Shown here: one piece after another, positions 6,708-8,514 of the stretch
Numbering within the stretch: the first letter of the stretch is position 1
How the letters are laid out: every line of letters begins with the position of its first letter
Assembly (NCBI GenBank): GCA_002731665.1
Contig: PCCJ01000076.1
Coordinates: 1 to 8,514 of the forward strand
DNA from: Actinomycetota bacterium
Lineage (GTDB): Bacteria; Actinomycetota; Acidimicrobiia; Acidimicrobiales; Poriferisodaliceae
Length of the DNA: 8,514 nucleotides
Direction of reading: 5' to 3'
The notes under the pieces: model-generated
What the model was told of the DNA's origin: nothing
Databases searched by the model: none
What the model saw: the letters and a program-made list of their open reading frames with translations, nothing else
Made by a program: the position numbers and the translations under genes

Positions 6708-7369
6708 GAATCGGCCCGCCGTTTTTGCCCTCGCCAGTATCCCAGAACAGCACCTGAAACACCAAGGAGTACTGGAACACCGATTGGCATAATCGGAACA
6801 GCAATTATGGTGATTGTAGCTCCAGACAGTGCTGCGACTGAAGCCGCATGATTTCTTAGATGCGGAACTAGAAGCGCTACAAAACCTGCAGGAAATGCCG
6901 CATCCAAGCCCCAAATCTCCGGTGAACCTATGAGATCGCCGCAGAGCGCTCCGAGAAGTGTTCCTAAACTCCAAAACAAATATACAGCAAGTCCAGTGGC
7001 CCAAAAAGCTCGTTTCGAAGCGTCTAAATTCTTCTGTGCCGTGGACATAGCCGTTGATTCATCGATCACAAGTTGGGCGGCTAATGCTCTTCCAAATAGG
7101 CCATTCGGAAGAACATTCACTATTGAAGCTGCGTATAGCCCATTACGGGCTGCCAACAGAAGACCACTCAATAGAGCGGCAGTAACTCCGCCGCCGGCTC
7201 CCAAAAGTCCTACGAAGGCGAACTGTGAGGCACCAGTAAAAGTCAATAAGGACATTGCTAATGCTTGGGCTACTGTCAGACCAGAGGCAGCAGCCAGAAC
7301 ACCAAATGTAAGTCCAAATATTCCTACAGCCAGCCCCAAGAAGATCGAGTTCCGAATGATTTGCCCCAT
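6704..7369 (-). CDS. azlC: AzlC family branched-chain amino acid permease
   Basis: This 221-residue multi-spanning membrane protein is the large subunit of the AzlCD exporter (BrnFE-like in Corynebacterium), which moves isoleucine, leucine, valine and sometimes methionine out of the cell. The family marks visible are FGVLAAASGLT (22-32), FTGASQF (44-50), AARNGLYAAS (73-82) and GLDAAFPAGFVALL (154-167). Hydrophobic segments cover most of the chain, and the C terminus is basic (GQKRRADS). The substrate assignment is from family knowledge; some AzlC homologues have other substrates. ATG 7369 is 20 bases after the fabZ stop, with only a weak GGAT-like SD, and the gene overlaps azlD by 4 bases. 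Confidence 0.88.
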   Translation of the reverse strand: MGQIIRNSIFLGLAVGIFGLTFGVLAAASGLTVAQALAMSLLTFTGASQFAFVGLLGAGGGVTAALLSGLLLAARNGLYAASIVNVLPNGLFGRALAAQLVIDESTAMSTAQKNLDASKRAFWATGLAVYLFWSLGTLLGALCGDLIGSPEIWGLDAAFPAGFVALLVPHLRNHAASVAALSGATITIIAVPIMPIGVPVLLGVSGAVLGYWRGQKRRADS

Positions 7370-7389
7370 TTAAAATCCGGGTTTAACGC

Positions 7390-7827
7390 TTATGGCTTTG
7401 GCACATCTGCGATAACAAAAAGCATGTCAACAGAGCAAGCAATTTCACCATTAACCGTGGCCACTCCATTACCTTTACCTGCGCGAGATGACATCCGCCC
7501 AAGCGTTGACTTCAAGACTAATGTATCCCCCGGTGACACTTGCCGACGAAATCTTGCTTTATCGATTCCTCCGAAGAGCGGCAGTTTCCCTTGATATTGC
7601 TCATGGCTCAAGGCCGCTATACCAGCAGTCTGAGCAAGAGCCTCAACCATTAACACTCCAGGTAGGGTTGGGAAACCGGGAAAGTGCCCTTGAAAAAACG
7701 TCTCTTCACCCGATAAATGCCATAAAGCCGTGCAGGAAACCCCCGGGTCAAGGTCAATAACTTCATCAACAAACAAAAACGGGAAACGATGTGCCAACAA
7801 GTCTTCAGGATCGGGCATTTTATCCAT
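7390..7827 (-). CDS. fabZ: 3-hydroxyacyl-ACP dehydratase (FabZ)
   Basis: FabZ removes water from 3-hydroxyacyl-ACP to give trans-2-enoyl-ACP. The 145-residue hotdog protein shows AHRFPFLFVDEV (12-23), the catalytic GHFPG with H48, and PGVLMVEALAQ with E62, the same 14-residue His-Glu spacing as E. coli FabZ. The later FGGIDKARFRRQVSPGDTL stretch is also standard. ATG 7827 overlaps the end of the peroxiredoxin gene by 8 bases and has a purine-rich GAGAGAAG upstream; ATG 7818, just past that stop, is an alternative. It completes the chemistry of the plus-strand fab operon although it is on the opposite strand and beyond azlCD. Confidence 0.95.
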   Translation of the reverse strand: MDKMPDPEDLLAHRFPFLFVDEVIDLDPGVSCTALWHLSGEETFFQGHFPGFPTLPGVLMVEALAQTAGIAALSHEQYQGKLPLFGGIDKARFRRQVSPGDTLVLKSTLGRMSSRAGKGNGVATVNGEIACSVDMLFVIADVPKP

Positions 7828-8281
7828 TGCTTCTCTCTAACACTTCGTTTAATTTTTCAACACTTAGTTTAGGCGATATTTTGTACCAGCACTCTAAGAT
7901 CCGGCCGGTATTACTTATCCAAAAAACTGATCTCACAACCCCCTCGTACTCTTTCCCATACAACTTTTTTGAGCCCCACACGCCATACTTTCTAGATACT
8001 TTATGATCAGGATCCGAAAGCAAAGGGAATCTCAATTCATGCTTATTATCCCATTTCATTTGAATTTTAGGTAAGTCAGGACTCACTCCAATTAGCTGAA
8101 TACTTCTGTTACCTTCAATCAAATCTCTAAGACCTAACGCTTGTGATGTGCAGCCGCTGGTGTCAGCTTTCGGATAAAAAAATAAAAGTACTGACTTTGG
8201 CGCTTGCTTACTCAAAGAAACCTTCTGGCTTCCTTGGTCCAAAAGAGTAAACGCAGGAGCTCTGTCGCCTATAGATAGCAT
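7820..8281 (-). CDS. bcp: Peroxiredoxin of the Bcp/PrxQ type, lacking the usual resolving Cys
   Basis: This 153-residue thioredoxin-fold thiol peroxidase reduces H2O2 and organic hydroperoxides in the cytoplasm. The active site PKADTSGCT gives P37, T41 and peroxidatic C44 (PxxxTxxC), and the supporting Arg is R117 in VVRSVFWIS. In E. coli Bcp the resolving Cys is five residues after the peroxidatic one (CTxxAC); here that position is L49. The only other cysteine is C131. It may therefore work as a 1-Cys enzyme or use another partner, which is inference. The ATG at 8281 has only a weak TAGG-like SD. The gene looks more AT-rich than its neighbours by eye. It overlaps fabZ by 8 bases and follows the cytochrome gene by 56. 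Confidence 0.9.
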   Translation of the reverse strand: MLSIGDRAPAFTLLDQGSQKVSLSKQAPKSVLLFFYPKADTSGCTSQALGLRDLIEGNRSIQLIGVSPDLPKIQMKWDNKHELRFPLLSDPDHKVSRKYGVWGSKKLYGKEYEGVVRSVFWISNTGRILECWYKISPKLSVEKLNEVLERSNG

Positions 8282-8337
8282 TCACTTAACCTACATAGTT
8301 ACTCAACCTTGGCCAGCATCAGGACGCAGAACTGTGG

Positions 8338-8514
8338 CTATTTTTTTGATTCTGAGAAAGCTAGTCGTTGGTAAGCAACGACTGCAGATATTTCTGATGA
8401 ATCTAACCCTCGACTAAACGCAGGCATTGAGCGACGTCCCTGTTGAACTATTTTTAGATGGCTCGAATAAGAAAGACGATGGCCGATACCAATCAGTCGG
8501 CTCCCTATCCCGCC
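8338..8514 (-). CDS. Cytochrome c-like domain protein, C-terminal fragment (5' part beyond window)
   Basis: An open frame of 58 codons enters from the right edge and stops at TAG 8338-8340. It begins with a GGIGSRLIGIGHRL-type stretch, followed by HLKIVQQGRRSMPAF and LDSSEISAVVAYQRL. This is the usual second half of a class I cytochrome c domain: a glycine-rich loop, then xxGxxxMPAF with the Met (residue 30 of the fragment) as distal haem ligand, then the final helix with ISAVVAYxR. The CXXCH haem attachment site would lie to the right of the window and is not seen, so the full architecture (single cytochrome, oxidase subunit or fusion) is unknown. It is on the same strand as bcp-fabZ-azlCD. 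Confidence 0.75.
   Translation of the reverse strand, partial: GGIGSRLIGIGHRLSYSSHLKIVQQGRRSMPAFSRGLDSSEISAVVAYQRLAFSESKK
8363..8383. repeat. Perfect 8-bp inverted repeat inside the cytochrome c coding end
   Basis: AGTCGTTG (8363-8370) and CAACGACT (8376-8383) form an 8-bp stem with a 5-base loop. It is inside the coding sequence, about 20 bases before the stop codon in the minus-strand transcript. No U tract follows in either direction, so an intrinsic terminator is not supported. It could affect mRNA stability or be chance. Confidence 0.4.

Noticed and set aside
6708..7004. Upstream extension of the azlD frame, adding about 99 residues.
   Set aside because: The extension is Cys/Ser/Arg-rich, lies wholly inside azlC in another frame and resembles no protein; the ATGA overlap at 6704-6707 marks the true start.
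6930..7594. Plus-strand open frames opposite azlC and fabZ.
   Set aside because: They are antisense shadows of recognisable genes, with Pro/Ala/Lys-rich products and no ribosome-binding context.
8341..8347. Run of seven T as a terminator tail.
   Set aside because: It encodes the two terminal lysines of the cytochrome on the minus strand, and on that strand it is a run of A, the wrong base for an intrinsic terminator; no plus-strand gene ends there.

Overview
The window carries a type II (dissociated) fatty-acid synthesis locus with accessory genes on the opposite strand, from what looks like an uncultured, possibly aquatic bacterium of intermediate base composition. The ketosynthase and acyltransferase sequences and the gene order fabD-fabH-fabG-acpP-fabF suggest a high-GC Gram-positive relative such as the Acidimicrobiia. 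That placement is inference from remembered family resemblance, and Chloroflexota-like lineages are not excluded. No mobile element, CRISPR array or rRNA is visible, and genes are tightly packed: no gene-free stretch exceeds 300 bases.

Left part (1-1885, minus strand). Reading leftward there is a tRNA-Leu(CAA), a short-chain dehydrogenase of the peroxisomal enoyl-CoA-reductase-like type with a non-canonical active site, and a SAM-dependent O-methyltransferase that runs off the left edge. A 187-base divergent intergenic region (1886-2072) separates this block from the fab operon. It contains a 7-bp perfect inverted repeat that could be an operator.

Centre (2073-6401, plus strand). This is a compact operon. 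FabD loads malonate onto ACP, FabH performs the first condensation, FabG reduces the 3-ketoacyl-ACP, AcpP is the carrier and FabF elongates. fabH/fabG share an ATGA overlap and acpP/fabF overlap by one base. A 57-base gap before acpP has a plausible internal promoter and a doubled Shine-Dalgarno sequence. FabD is longer than usual: about 70 C-terminal residues resemble a biotinyl/lipoyl-type barrel-sandwich fold but contain no lysine, so they cannot be biotinylated or lipoylated.

Right part (6405-8514, minus strand). Reading leftward there is the C-terminal end of a c-type cytochrome (cut by the right edge), a Bcp/PrxQ peroxiredoxin lacking the usual resolving cysteine, FabZ dehydratase, and the AzlC/AzlD branched-chain amino acid exporter pair. 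bcp/fabZ overlap by 8 bases and azlC/azlD by 4, so this is probably one transcript. It converges on fabF with only 3 bases between stop codons, where two adjacent inverted repeats may act as terminators.

Together FabD, FabH, FabG, AcpP, FabF and FabZ supply every core elongation step except enoyl-ACP reduction; no FabI, FabK, FabL or FabV is in view. Most of the window is ordinary housekeeping. The items most worth a second look are the FabD C-terminal domain, the active-site substitutions in the reductase-like SDR, and the one-Cys-like peroxiredoxin.
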